Below the pieces are notes generated by a model. The model saw only the letters and a list, made by a program, of their open reading frames with translations, had not been told where the DNA came from and made no database searches. Positions 26,700 through 35,193 of a stretch of 64,000 nt of DNA are shown one piece after another; positions within the stretch are counted from its first letter, which is position 1, and each line of letters opens with the position of its first letter. A program made the translations under genes and the position numbers. Source of the stretch: an uncultured Chryseobacterium sp. (lineage in GTDB: Bacteria > Bacteroidota > Bacteroidia > Flavobacteriales > Weeksellaceae); the NCBI RefSeq assembly GCF_913776365.1, contig NZ_CAJYMO010000272.1:1-64000 (forward strand), in the 5' to 3' direction.

Positions 26700-27695
26700 T
26701 TATCTTTGAATCTTGAAAGTGGCTGCTGGCGGAGGGGTATTAATTACCGCACTATCCCTCTGGATCTGTATGGCTTTTTTCTCGTTATCCACCTGATCTT
26801 TGATCTGCTGCTCTGTTTTGGCCTTCTCTGCATTCTGGGCTTCCAGTCTTTTCTGACGCTCGGTAAGGGCGGCTATTCTTTCTTCGGTCTGCTTTTTAAC
26901 GATCACGAAGTCTTTTTTCTCTTTTTCAAGTTTTTCCCTTATATCCAGCGCTGTTTTGGCAACTTCGGTATTCGGCATCTCTTTTTCAATCTGCCTCGTA
27001 AAAGCCAGTGCGTTTTCAATACGCTCATCCTTGAGGTCATATACCGATTTGGTAGCGAGCTGATAACGGGATTTTACGATATAATCATAAATCTGAGGGC
27101 GCAGTTTTGTACTTGGGAAGTCTTCCAGTACATTTTCCAGGGCTACATTTGCCGCTTTGTATTCCCCCATATTGAAATACTGTTTTGAATTTTCGTAGGC
27201 TTTGAATTCCAGTTTATAAGAAAGTTCGTCAATCAGGGTATTGATGTTTTTTGATCTTTCCGAATTGGGGTAGTTATTCAGGAAATCCTGAAGTTCACTG
27301 ATGGCGGACTGCGTGGTAGACTGGTCCAGGTTATAATCCATAGATCCCTCGTAATAGCACAGGGCAGACATATAAGCCGCCTCTTCTGCTCTCGGGTCTT
27401 TAGGAAAACTTACGGAGAAGTTCTTGAACTGGTGACCGGCCAGTTTATAGTTTTTGTCGTAATAATTAGCATATGCCGTGTTGAAACCTACATTCGGGAA
27501 ATCATCTGTTCCGGCAACAAGATTGGTAAGCCTGTCATAAAGAGCCAGTGCATTTTTCCATTTCTTTTTGGCAAAATTTTCGTTTGCCGCTTTTAAGATC
27601 ACATTTTTGTCAGCACTTTTCATCGCTCTTTCCTGCTGGCTTACACATGAAGCGACCACTGCTACAGCAAAAAGACCTAAAATATATTTTTTCAT
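26700..27695 (-). CDS. bamD: Outer-membrane assembly lipoprotein BamD
   Basis: 331 residues. Lipobox VVASC (Cys17), then five TPR-like repeats (about 30-240; e.g. NFAKKKWKNALALYDRL, FLNNYPNSERS), which bind BamA and nascent beta-barrel proteins. Unlike the enterobacterial protein (about 245 residues), it has an extra C-terminal Lys/Glu/Gln-rich coiled coil (about 245-315) and a Pro-rich tail; this extension is common in flavobacteria. First gene of the run; a TATTTTTG box lies upstream. Confidence 0.92.
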   Translation of the reverse strand: MKKYILGLFAVAVVASCVSQQERAMKSADKNVILKAANENFAKKKWKNALALYDRLTNLVAGTDDFPNVGFNTAYANYYDKNYKLAGHQFKNFSVSFPKDPRAEEAAYMSALCYYEGSMDYNLDQSTTQSAISELQDFLNNYPNSERSKNINTLIDELSYKLEFKAYENSKQYFNMGEYKAANVALENVLEDFPSTKLRPQIYDYIVKSRYQLATKSVYDLKDERIENALAFTRQIEKEMPNTEVAKTALDIREKLEKEKKDFVIVKKQTEERIAALTERQKRLEAQNAEKAKTEQQIKDQVDNEKKAIQIQRDSAVINTPPPAATFKIQR

Positions 27696-27743
27696 ATAAA
27701 AAATTCAACAGTTTTCGGGTATTACAGCCGATTTACTAATTTG

Positions 27744-27751
27744 CAAAAATA
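27744..27751 (-). promoter_or_regulatory. -7 box of bamD operon
   Basis: Minus-strand TATTTTTG, 48 nt upstream of the bamD ATG; -33 TTG not found at proper spacing. Confidence 0.45.
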
Positions 27752-27798
27752 TAACTTTTTTGCCAATAGATTTTTTTTTATGAATATTTAACGTAATT

Positions 27799-28428
27799 TT
27801 AGTCCGCAGCGTATCCCAGAATGGCAAAAACGCTCATTAAAAGATTCATTCTCACCTTCTTTTCTGCTTCCCGCGCATACGTTTCCTCGCTTTTACTCGG
27901 CACATAAAGTTCATAGAAATTGCGGTTTCTGATGACGAACAACGTAGAACCTATAATGGTGGTAAGAACATCTTCAGGTTTCGGAGTAAAGGTAAAAACG
28001 CCTGTAGCTACGCCTTTTTTAATAACCTCATCCAGTTTTTTGACAAACAGCTGATAAAAATCAAGCAGCTCGTCTTTTACTGTATCCGTATGCCTGAGTT
28101 CCTGGGTGACAAAGCCGTGGAAATAATTGTATTTAAATAATTGCGAGACAATATATTTGATGATTTCCTTCATTTGCATTTCCGGTTTACCCTCCTTGAT
28201 AGTATCTGCAAATTCAGAAAAAGTTTCCCGTGTTTTCAGTACCCTGTACTGGTACAGATAAGACATCATCTTTTCTTTGGAGCCGAAGTAATAGGAAATC
28301 ATGGCTACATTAATGTTGGCTTTTGAACAGATATCCCGTACCGATGTCCCTTCATATCCTTTCTTGGCAATCAGTTCCTCTGCAATATCCAGAATGTGAA
28401 TTTGTTTTTCAGTAAATTTTTTCCTCAT
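27799..28428 (-). CDS. TetR/AcrR family regulator
   Basis: 209 residues from the ATG at 28428 (MRKKFTEKQIHIL); the track start is a GTG. N-terminal TetR helix-turn-helix with GYEGTSVRDICSKANINVAMISYYFGSKEKM near 22-53 in the canonical layout; the C-terminal ligand domain is divergent. Normally a repressor of an adjacent pump or of itself. A palindrome TAAACG-TT-CGTTTA lies 44 nt upstream and is the likely operator. No pump gene is adjacent in this window: the divergent neighbour is a TatD nuclease. Ligand unknown. Confidence 0.92.
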   Translation of the reverse strand: MRKKFTEKQIHILDIAEELIAKKGYEGTSVRDICSKANINVAMISYYFGSKEKMMSYLYQYRVLKTRETFSEFADTIKEGKPEMQMKEIIKYIVSQLFKYNYFHGFVTQELRHTDTVKDELLDFYQLFVKKLDEVIKKGVATGVFTFTPKPEDVLTTIIGSTLFVIRNRNFYELYVPSKSEETYAREAEKKVRMNLLMSVFAILGYAAD

Positions 28429-28471
28429 ACTTTGCACTTTGAGTAAAGTTAAGAATTTTTTAACAGATTTA

Positions 28472-28485
28472 TAAACGTTCGTTTA
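28472..28485. promoter_or_regulatory. Candidate TetR operator (TAAACG-TT-CGTTTA)
   Basis: 6-bp inverted repeat with a 2-nt centre in the 97-bp divergent gap between the TetR gene and the TatD gene. Size and symmetry fit TetR-family boxes. Function is inferred from position only. Confidence 0.55.
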
Positions 28486-28525
28486 AGAAATTTACTTGGT
28501 ACGGTAATTTATCTTATTTTTGAAC

Positions 28526-29152
28526 ATGGACTTTTTTGATTTTCACCATCATAAAAAAAATATGCCAAACGGTATTTATAACCTGGGCTTACAGGATATT
28601 CCGCCGGATTTCCCCTATTCTATAGGGATACACCCTAACGATATCGGTTCAGGATCAACGGAAGATCTTTTTTCATGGCTGGAGGCAAATATCAGGGAAA
28701 ACTGCTTTGCCATCGGGGAATGCGGACTGGACTCCGGAGCAACGGCAGACCTGAAAACGCAGGGAGAAGCCTTTCTGAGACAGCTGAGGATAGCAGAGGA
28801 GATCAGAAAACCGGTCATTATCCACTGCGTGAGGAAATTTTATGAAGTGATCTCTTTCAGGAAATACACTTCGCAGCCTATGATCATGCATGGTTTCAAT
28901 AAAAAGCAAAAAGTTGCAGCAGACCTGCTGGACAATAATTTTTATCTGAGTTTTGGAAAAGCCGTTCTGTATAATTTATCTTTGCAGGATACTTTGAAAG
29001 CAGTTCCCCTGCACAGGATCTTTCTGGAAACGGATGATGAGGACTTTGATATCGGGATTCTGTATGAAAAAGTTTCAGTCCTCAGGGGGATTTCCCTGAA
29101 AAGCCTGAATGAACAGATAAGAGAAAATTTAGAGACAATAAAAAATGGATAA
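28526..29152 (+). CDS. TatD family metal-dependent hydrolase
   Basis: 208 residues from the ATG at 28526; the track start is a TTG two codons earlier. TatD TIM-barrel fold: metal HxH at His7/His9 in FDFHHH, AIGECGLD near 70, VIIHCVRKFYE near 98, MIMHGFNKK near 118 and the final Asp in FLETDDEDFD near 165. Members are Mg-dependent 3'-5' DNA/RNA exonucleases. It is shorter than TatD (about 260), with missing loops. Overlaps tcdA by 8 nt, so co-translated with it. Confidence 0.85.
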   Translation: MDFFDFHHHKKNMPNGIYNLGLQDIPPDFPYSIGIHPNDIGSGSTEDLFSWLEANIRENCFAIGECGLDSGATADLKTQGEAFLRQLRIAEEIRKPVIIHCVRKFYEVISFRKYTSQPMIMHGFNKKQKVAADLLDNNFYLSFGKAVLYNLSLQDTLKAVPLHRIFLETDDEDFDIGILYEKVSVLRGISLKSLNEQIRENLETIKNG

Positions 29153-29870
29153 ATACTGGCTTGAAAGAACAGAACTTCTGGTAAAGGAAGAAGGTCTGGA
29201 AAAACTGATACAATCAAACGTCCTGGTAGTCGGATTGGGCGGCGTAGGATCCTTTGCCGCAGAATTCCTGGCGCGAGCAGGAATAGGAAGCATGACCATT
29301 GTAGACGGTGACACCGTTGACATTACCAATATCAACCGTCAGCTGCCCGCTTTGCGATCCACTGTAGGGAAGCATAAAGTGGAAGTGGTTGCCGAGAGGT
29401 TGCTGGATATCAATCCTGATCTGGCCTTAACCAAAATCAATGAATTCCTGAACCCTGAGAGAATGGAAGAAGTACTGGATTCGGCTGAGTTTGATTACGT
29501 ACTGGACTGCATTGACAGCGTCACGCCCAAACTCTCCCTGATCATCGCGGCCAAGAGGAGAAAAATAAAAATTGTCAGTTCTATGGGAGCCGGAGGAAAA
29601 TCTGATCCCAGCAAAGTACTGGTGAGGGATATCAGCAAAACCGAGCACTGCCACCTGGCAAGGGAAGTACGGAAAAGGCTGAAGAAAGTAAAAATTGATA
29701 AAGGCGTGCGCTGTGTTTTTGCCAATGATATCCAGGATGAAGAGAGTCTGAAAATGACGGACGGCACCAATTATAAAAGATCTTTCTACGGTACCATCAG
29801 TTATATGCCTGCCATTTTCGGATTGTATGCGGCTTCGGAGGTGATTACCTATCTGCTGGACAAAAAATAA
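29145..29870 (+). CDS. tcdA: tRNA threonylcarbamoyladenosine dehydratase
   Basis: 241 residues, ThiF/E1-like superfamily. Nucleotide-binding loop VVGLGGVGSFAAEFLARAG near 27-45, then TIVDGDTVDITNINRQ, the MoeB/ThiF signature, and LDCIDSV near 118. TcdA cyclises t6A37 to ct6A in tRNAs decoding ANN codons. Distinguished from ThiF/MoeB by length and by the segment SSMGAGGKSDPS. Coupled to the TatD gene by an 8-nt overlap. Confidence 0.9.
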   Translation: MDKYWLERTELLVKEEGLEKLIQSNVLVVGLGGVGSFAAEFLARAGIGSMTIVDGDTVDITNINRQLPALRSTVGKHKVEVVAERLLDINPDLALTKINEFLNPERMEEVLDSAEFDYVLDCIDSVTPKLSLIIAAKRRKIKIVSSMGAGGKSDPSKVLVRDISKTEHCHLAREVRKRLKKVKIDKGVRCVFANDIQDEESLKMTDGTNYKRSFYGTISYMPAIFGLYAASEVITYLLDKK

Positions 29871-29878
29871 CAGTTTAC

Positions 29879-29907
29879 CCGGTCCTCAGCCTGCCTATCG
29901 GGACCGG
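29879..29907. repeat. GC-rich hairpin between tcdA and rnpA
   Basis: Arms CCGGTCC and GGACCGG separated by 15 nt, starting 8 nt after the tcdA stop. No T-run follows, so it is not a canonical terminator; it may act on mRNA processing or on rnpA translation. Confidence 0.45.
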
Positions 29908-29940
29908 AAAGCCTAATAAAGATTCCCTTTGCAACTTTTC

Positions 29941-30315
29941 ATGACAAATTTCAATTATCCCAGAGCCGAAAAGCTCAAAAAAAATACCGAAATCACCCTG
30001 CTTTTTGAAAAGGGCAAATGGAAGACGCTTGGAAACCTGAGGATTATCGTTCTGAAAGACAAGCCTTCCGTTCCGATAGAACATCCTAAGTTTGCCGTAT
30101 CGGTTTCCAAGAGATACTTTAAAAAAGCGGTTCACAGGAACCGCATCAAGAGGCTGCTGCGGGAATGCTACAGGCTGAATAAGGATCTGTTCCGGGAAGC
30201 TTTCGGAGAAAAGTCGGTTGCCATGCTGTTCTGGGCCTCACCGGAAATGCCTTCCACCTTTAGAGAGGTGGAGGAACAGTTCAACAGGCTTTGCAAAGCC
30301 CAGAAGAAAGGATGA
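29941..30315 (+). CDS. rnpA: Ribonuclease P protein component
   Basis: 124 residues from the ATG at 29941 (MTNFNYPRAEKLKK); the track uses a TTG. The RNR motif is intact: AVSVSKRYFKKAVHRNRIKR near 50-70, then LLRECYR. It assists the catalytic RNase P RNA in removing tRNA 5' leaders. It is not next to rpmH/dnaA, as is common outside Bacteroidota. Follows tcdA by 70 nt including a hairpin. Confidence 0.93.
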   Translation: MTNFNYPRAEKLKKNTEITLLFEKGKWKTLGNLRIIVLKDKPSVPIEHPKFAVSVSKRYFKKAVHRNRIKRLLRECYRLNKDLFREAFGEKSVAMLFWASPEMPSTFREVEEQFNRLCKAQKKG

Positions 30316-30452
30316 TTATTTCCGGCACTGTTAGTTCATCTATTGCCGGTTTGCTGCAGTTGAGGTAAATATATTTCAGCAGACGGCCGGCTTTCCTGTT
30401 TCACGGATAATTTTTTGTATCTTTAAACAAAACAATTAACCTGAAAATCAAT

Positions 30453-31073
30453 ATGTCAGAAAATCTGTCTTTCTTCTCTTATGTGCTGAGCGCTTTTATC
30501 GGTATCGGGCTGGCTGCTGCCAGCGGCTTCAGGGTCTTTTTACCGATGTTTGCCGTAAGCCTTGCCTCCTATCTTCACTGGATTCCTATGAATGAGCATT
30601 TTGAGTGGCTGGCCGGTCTTCCTACATTGGTAACCACCGGTATCGCCATGGTTGTGGAAATCCTTGCTTATTACCTTCCGTTTATCGATCACCTGCTGGA
30701 CACGATTTCCATTCCGATGGCTACCGTGGCGGGCTCCGTTCTGTTTGCCAGCCAGTTTGCGGAACTGGGAACCTTTCCGCAGTATGCACTGGCCCTGATT
30801 GCGGGCGGGGGCACGGCCATGACCATAAGTTCCGGATTTGCAGGGCTCAGGGCGGCCTCTACGGCAACAACCGGCGGATTGGGAAATGCGGTGGTAGGCA
30901 CCTCGGAAACGGCAGGTGCCGGTATAATGGCTATCCTGGCGATAGCCGCTCCGGTAATTGCTGCTGTGATTGCCGTTATACTGGTAATATCAGCACTTGT
31001 TTTCGGCCGTAAACTCTGGCGCAGGCTACGAAACCGCAGACGAGCAGTCAAAGCAAGTCAGGATGTGAAATAA
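30453..31073 (+). CDS. DUF4126 family membrane protein
   Basis: 206 residues with five to six hydrophobic segments rich in Ala/Gly/Ile, a conserved ASGFRVFLPMF near 22-32 and GFAGLRAASTATTGGLGN near 128-145, as in DUF4126. It ends in an Arg/Lys-rich cytoplasmic tail (RRLRNRRRAVK). Inner-membrane, function unknown in the family. 137 nt after rnpA, with a TATCTTTA box near 30418 that may be its own promoter. Confidence 0.8.
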   Translation: MSENLSFFSYVLSAFIGIGLAAASGFRVFLPMFAVSLASYLHWIPMNEHFEWLAGLPTLVTTGIAMVVEILAYYLPFIDHLLDTISIPMATVAGSVLFASQFAELGTFPQYALALIAGGGTAMTISSGFAGLRAASTATTGGLGNAVVGTSETAGAGIMAILAIAAPVIAAVIAVILVISALVFGRKLWRRLRNRRRAVKASQDVK

Positions 31074-31235
31074 AAGAGATTCTTATTCCGGGATTGGTAA
31101 AAGCAATACCGGTTGATGCCTGTACGCTCCGGCCGGCTTTCACATCCTGATAACCAGCCGTAGCATCACTTTACATTTATTTTTTCACCATACGCACTGA
31201 TTGGCGGGAAAATATCCCACCGATAAGGGTGTATA

Positions 31236-31427
31236 TTATTTCGACCTTCCCAGTAAATTCCCGAAGATAATTCCCAGTGCTCCTGCCAGCGGAAACAGGA
31301 TCAATACCAGGTAAGGCAATAGGCCTGCCCTATTTTTATACAGCACTGCAAAGGCATATATATACATGGCAGCCACCAGCACCGCAGCGGTTAAAAGCTG
31401 GAAAGCATTAATTGACAAAAAAATCAT
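31236..31427 (-). CDS. Small two-helix membrane protein (63 aa)
   Basis: Two predicted membrane helices: ALQLLTAAVLVAAM-type segment at 8-30 and LLPYLVLILFPLAGALGIIF at 35-55, ending in LLGRSK. The second half resembles the PLDc_N / cardiolipin-synthase N-terminal pattern of short Bacteroidota proteins (P-x-x-x-x-G-x-x-x-Y/F). It lies 44 nt after the TPR gene, last of the long minus-strand run. Real gene likely; function unknown. Confidence 0.6.
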   Translation of the reverse strand: MIFLSINAFQLLTAAVLVAAMYIYAFAVLYKNRAGLLPYLVLILFPLAGALGIIFGNLLGRSK

Positions 31428-31471
31428 GTCTGTGGTGTTTATTTTATTGGTTTATGTCTGCTGATTACGGC

Positions 31472-33958
31472 CTATTTGGTTCTGAAATCTTTAATTTCCT
31501 GGATCTTACCTTTAAAATATTCTTCTTTGTCCGGCGATTTTTTAATCAGGATCTCAAAGGCTTTAATGGCTTTGGTATAGAGTTTCTGTTCAAAATACAG
31601 ATTGGCCAGCGTTTCGGTCATCAGGTGCGAAATATCATCTCCTTTTTCCTTTACAACGAAGGTACTTTCATCTTTCAGCTGGCTGATTTTCGGATTGTTC
31701 TCAATAAAAGCCTCGATTACTTTGGCCTTGGTTTCCGTTTTCTCTTTCTGGATCTCTTCCGTCCGGTCTATTTTGAGCCAGCTCTGCCAGGTATTGATGA
31801 AGCCAGGCACGTTGCTGTCCAAAGGCTGGGTAGCGGCGGCAGAAACGGCTTCGAGCTTTTCTGCCACCTGTTCCTGCTCAGCCGGCACATCCTGATCTGC
31901 AGGCCTGCTTTTCTCTTCAGGTGTTTCCGGCTGGGCAATGGTCCATCCGGAACCAAAGAATGATACATTCATTACCGGCGCTTCTTCAGCAGGGCTTATG
32001 GTATCGGAACTTTCAGGCTGATCCTGCTTTTCAACCGTATCCCGTGTTTCTCCGGTCAGGGTTTCAAGCGGCTGTTCTTCCTCCGTAACAGCTTCTTTTT
32101 TATCTTCAGGAAATTCTCTACCGGAAGTTTTTTCAGTTCCGGTTTTTAATTCCGTTTCCGGCAGAATGGATGGGGCCGGCTGGTTGAGCAATGAGTCCGG
32201 CAGGTTGGATTGGAAGTTCATTGGCCTCCATGCGGAACGGGCCGCTTCCGTATCCGGCTGGTCTTTTACTGCCTCAGGTTCCTCAACATCTGCTTCATTC
32301 TGTCCTGAGATTTCTTCCGACGGGGTTTCTGATGAAGATTCCGTCTTTTGCGGTTCATGTGCCGAAGAAGTATCATCAGGCCTTGTTTCAGCAAAGTTGA
32401 TGTTGCTGTCTGCGGTTTCAGGCTGCGGCTGCTTATCCGTTTTCTCAGCAGCTGCCCTTTCCTTCATTTTCTTCTCTACTTCTTCAATCAGGCGGCGCAT
32501 CTCTTCCTCATGCTTATTGATGTTCGGCTGGATCGGTTCATCCGGTCTTTCTTCCTGAACAGGCGCCTGAATGTTTACTTCCGGCAGGAATGACTCCGTT
32601 CCGTGGAAACTGAGCTGCGATTCATCATGCAGGGTTTCCTTTTCCCCTGAAATTCCATCTTCACTGATGATCTTTTCCGGAGTGAAAAGAGCGGCCTGCT
32701 CACCTGCGTCTACAGATCTATCCGCAATGTTTTCTTCCCGGATCTGTTGCTCCGGATCCTCAGCGGCTTCAACGGAGGTATGAGGCATAAAGGATTCTGT
32801 TTCATGAAAGCTGAGTTCAGCATCACCGGGCATTTTTTCCGTATCTCCGGAGCCGGTTTTTCCTTCTTTGATAAGGGTTTCAGAAGTAAAGTCACCAACA
32901 CTGTCCGTTTCAGCAGATCTGCTGACTTGCTGTACGTCTTCCGCCCGGACATTTTCACCGGCAGCCGGTAAAGCCTCTTTTTCTTCTTTTTCGGCACTTT
33001 CAGCATCAGGATTAGGCGTACTTTCTTTGTAGTCTGTGCTTTCTTCCGCAACAGCTGAATTTTCAATTTCCGCTGTTCCAGACTGTGGCTCTTCATCGAT
33101 CCCGGCTTTCCTGCTATCCCCTGCATTTCCCTCCTGTTCCGCAGGTTCTTCAGGAACCGGTAAGGATTCAGTTTCCTCGGCGATTCCAGGATTGTAAGCA
33201 TTTCCACCGGATGGAACGTTTCCGGCGGCTGGTAAAAGCCCATCCTTTCCTTCCGTTTCTGAAATAGCTTGATCTGCCCTGTGATCCGTGCCAGCAAGAC
33301 CGGGATCTTTATCTTTTTCCTGTGGCAGGTCGTTTCCGGTCACAGCAGTCTGTGCTTCTTTATGTGGCTTTTGGGTAACAATAGAACCTGATTCCAGCGT
33401 GGACTCAAGATCAATGGTTTCAACATCCTGATCTGCCAGGAAGTCTTCTTCACCTTCGAAAAGGATTCTGTTCAGTTCGCCGTTGGCATATACCGGTTTA
33501 CTTTCAGTCCTAGGCAAGGGCGACAGGCGTTCTTCCTGATCAGACCCGTTGGATTTTTCTTCAGGCTGCTTATCTGATTTTTCCTGTATGGCAGCTGCAG
33601 CCTCCTCTCTGGCCAGCGGGAATCCTGAGATATTCGGTTTCCGGGCAGTGTCCTGCGTTTCTGTTCCGATAATTGCCTGTTCCGGTACATTCGCCGGCAC
33701 TGTGGTTTCAGGTTTAGGCTTTTGCCTGATTTTCCCATTGATCAGCTGATACAGGATTTTTTTATCCGTAGTATAGGCGGCTGTGGTAGAAAGCACTTTC
33801 TGGTAATTTCCCTGATCATACCGGTACACGCCATACAGATATAAAGCCCTGATGTTCTGAATATAGGGATAAGAATCAATTTCCTGTTTCAGGAGACCGA
33901 GATCTTCTGACTGAATATTTTTCGGGGCCTTTAATAATTCCAATACTCTTTCATTCAT
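31472..33958 (-). CDS. Large acidic TPR protein with repeated short motif
   Basis: 828 residues. Ordered ends and a disordered middle: N-terminus (1-80) helical, TPR-like (LYLYGVYRYDQGNYQKVL); residues about 85-700 are extremely rich in Glu, Pro, Ser, Thr and Asp; the C-terminus (740-828) has a TPR motif (LANLYFEQKLYTKAIKAFEIL). No signal peptide or membrane helix, so cytoplasmic. Within the middle, a motif recurs: LSFHETESFMP (382-392), LSFHGTESFLP (449-459), and looser ILFEGEEDFLA (165-175) and VSFFGSGWTI (665-674). Starts 1 nt after the lptE stop. I recognise it only as a flavobacterial TPR protein; role unknown. Confidence 0.8.
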   Translation of the reverse strand: MNERVLELLKAPKNIQSEDLGLLKQEIDSYPYIQNIRALYLYGVYRYDQGNYQKVLSTTAAYTTDKKILYQLINGKIRQKPKPETTVPANVPEQAIIGTETQDTARKPNISGFPLAREEAAAAIQEKSDKQPEEKSNGSDQEERLSPLPRTESKPVYANGELNRILFEGEEDFLADQDVETIDLESTLESGSIVTQKPHKEAQTAVTGNDLPQEKDKDPGLAGTDHRADQAISETEGKDGLLPAAGNVPSGGNAYNPGIAEETESLPVPEEPAEQEGNAGDSRKAGIDEEPQSGTAEIENSAVAEESTDYKESTPNPDAESAEKEEKEALPAAGENVRAEDVQQVSRSAETDSVGDFTSETLIKEGKTGSGDTEKMPGDAELSFHETESFMPHTSVEAAEDPEQQIREENIADRSVDAGEQAALFTPEKIISEDGISGEKETLHDESQLSFHGTESFLPEVNIQAPVQEERPDEPIQPNINKHEEEMRRLIEEVEKKMKERAAAEKTDKQPQPETADSNINFAETRPDDTSSAHEPQKTESSSETPSEEISGQNEADVEEPEAVKDQPDTEAARSAWRPMNFQSNLPDSLLNQPAPSILPETELKTGTEKTSGREFPEDKKEAVTEEEQPLETLTGETRDTVEKQDQPESSDTISPAEEAPVMNVSFFGSGWTIAQPETPEEKSRPADQDVPAEQEQVAEKLEAVSAAATQPLDSNVPGFINTWQSWLKIDRTEEIQKEKTETKAKVIEAFIENNPKISQLKDESTFVVKEKGDDISHLMTETLANLYFEQKLYTKAIKAFEILIKKSPDKEEYFKGKIQEIKDFRTK

Positions 33959-33959
33959 C

Positions 33960-34505
33960 TTACCAGTTCGCTACAATGTCGTTAAATATTTTATTGATGA
34001 TCCTGTCCGTGGCGATTTTCACCTGGGAACTTTCGATCTCAGACTGTGACAGGTTGCTGTTGAAAACGGCCTCGTCAGAATATGTCCTGTCAAAACTTAC
34101 TTCCGGATGCAGTTTATTCTCATAATGCACTTTTACCGTAATGGTCAGCTTGTTCTGCGATTCCTGCACCACGCCACCGGTACTTTGGTTAGTCACGGTA
34201 TTGGATCCGATGGTGGTAGGCGTAATGGAATAATCGGTAATTTCCCCTTCCACCAGGATATCCGGGTTTTCTTTGGTTCCTTTCAGTGTTGTCCTCTGCA
34301 GGAAACGGTTTTGGATATCCGTGGAAAACTGCTGGGACAACGTAGGGTTTACCAACGGCGCATTATTCGGAAACTCATTGATCTGGATGGTCTTTTCATC
34401 CGTAAGGGATGAACCGGTAAAACTATAGCAGGATTGCATAAGCCCGAGGCAAAACCACAGGATCCAGATTATTTTAGGCTGATATTTTTTATTTTTAAAA
34501 TCCAT
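33960..34505 (-). CDS. lptE: LptE family LPS-assembly lipoprotein
   Basis: 181 residues from the ATG at 34505 (MDFKNKKYQPK); the ORF track begins far upstream inside the neighbouring gene. Type II signal with lipobox LMQSC (Cys26). The body matches the short flavobacterial LptE pattern (CYSFTG, IQINEFPNNAPLVNPTLSQ, LVEGEITDYSITP). With LptD it forms the outer-membrane lipopolysaccharide translocon. Its start overlaps the membrane-protein gene by 11 nt and its stop nearly touches the TPR gene, so the three are co-translated. Confidence 0.88.
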   Translation of the reverse strand: MDFKNKKYQPKIIWILWFCLGLMQSCYSFTGSSLTDEKTIQINEFPNNAPLVNPTLSQQFSTDIQNRFLQRTTLKGTKENPDILVEGEITDYSITPTTIGSNTVTNQSTGGVVQESQNKLTITVKVHYENKLHPEVSFDRTYSDEAVFNSNLSQSEIESSQVKIATDRIINKIFNDIVANW

Positions 34506-35184
34506 TTTTCGTTCCAATTTCTTTTTCATCATGTTCGATCTGTTGCATCCCGTCTTCCAGAGCGAAATAAATAGCCACACGGGCAAACGGCATTGTAAAA
34601 AACAATCCGATACCACAGGCCAGTATACCCAGGTTGGCCAGTATGCTGACCACAAAAAGGAATAAAAACAGGGTAAGCCCATTGCCTTTGGTCATGATGG
34701 TTGACATTTTCCACGCTGTTTTAAGATCTGTAATTCCACCCAGGGAAATCAGGGCTGTCATATAGAAAGTTTTGATCAGCAATACAAATATGGCGACCAC
34801 CAGGAACAGTATATACAATACAAATATGATCCCGAATACAGCGGCTGCATTGCCACCGGTAGCTATAACCGGCAGAAAAATAAGCATCGGGATATACAAA
34901 GCGAAGAATACGCCTATGAAAATCAGCTGCAGGACGAAATATGGGATAAAATTATCGAAATTGAAGACATCGCCCGTATTGACCTGTTCTTTCCTGCGCA
35001 GCCCTCTGCAGTACCTGTAAAAATTCCCCATTGCCAGCAGACCGCAGAAAGGAATTAAGGACATCACACAGCATAACAGGAAAGCTACAAAGATATCACC
35101 GAAATGATCTTTCAGGAAACTGTATCCGCTATTGATGTATTCGCCCATTTTAAAATGTACGGGTCTTGCTTTTAATGTATTCAT
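34495..35184 (-). CDS. Multi-pass membrane protein (229 aa)
   Basis: Five to six hydrophobic segments (about 28-55, 75-105, 112-140, 168-195, 195-215) with a soluble acidic tail. An N-terminal stretch RPVHFKMGEYINSGYSFLKDHF precedes the first helix; the protein resembles DUF4013/DUF975-type membrane proteins but I cannot name it. Lies 9 nt after the sigma-54 activator gene and overlaps lptE by 11 nt. Confidence 0.7.
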   Translation of the reverse strand: MNTLKARPVHFKMGEYINSGYSFLKDHFGDIFVAFLLCCVMSLIPFCGLLAMGNFYRYCRGLRRKEQVNTGDVFNFDNFIPYFVLQLIFIGVFFALYIPMLIFLPVIATGGNAAAVFGIIFVLYILFLVVAIFVLLIKTFYMTALISLGGITDLKTAWKMSTIMTKGNGLTLFLFLFVVSILANLGILACGIGLFFTMPFARVAIYFALEDGMQQIEHDEKEIGTKNGF

Positions 35185-35193
35185 AGGTTTAAT

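Noticed and set aside
32710-33297. 195-codon minus-strand ORF overlapping the acidic TPR gene in another frame
   Set aside because: The TPR frame is continuous for 828 codons with sensible ends; this is a Lys/Arg-rich shift of its acidic repeats.
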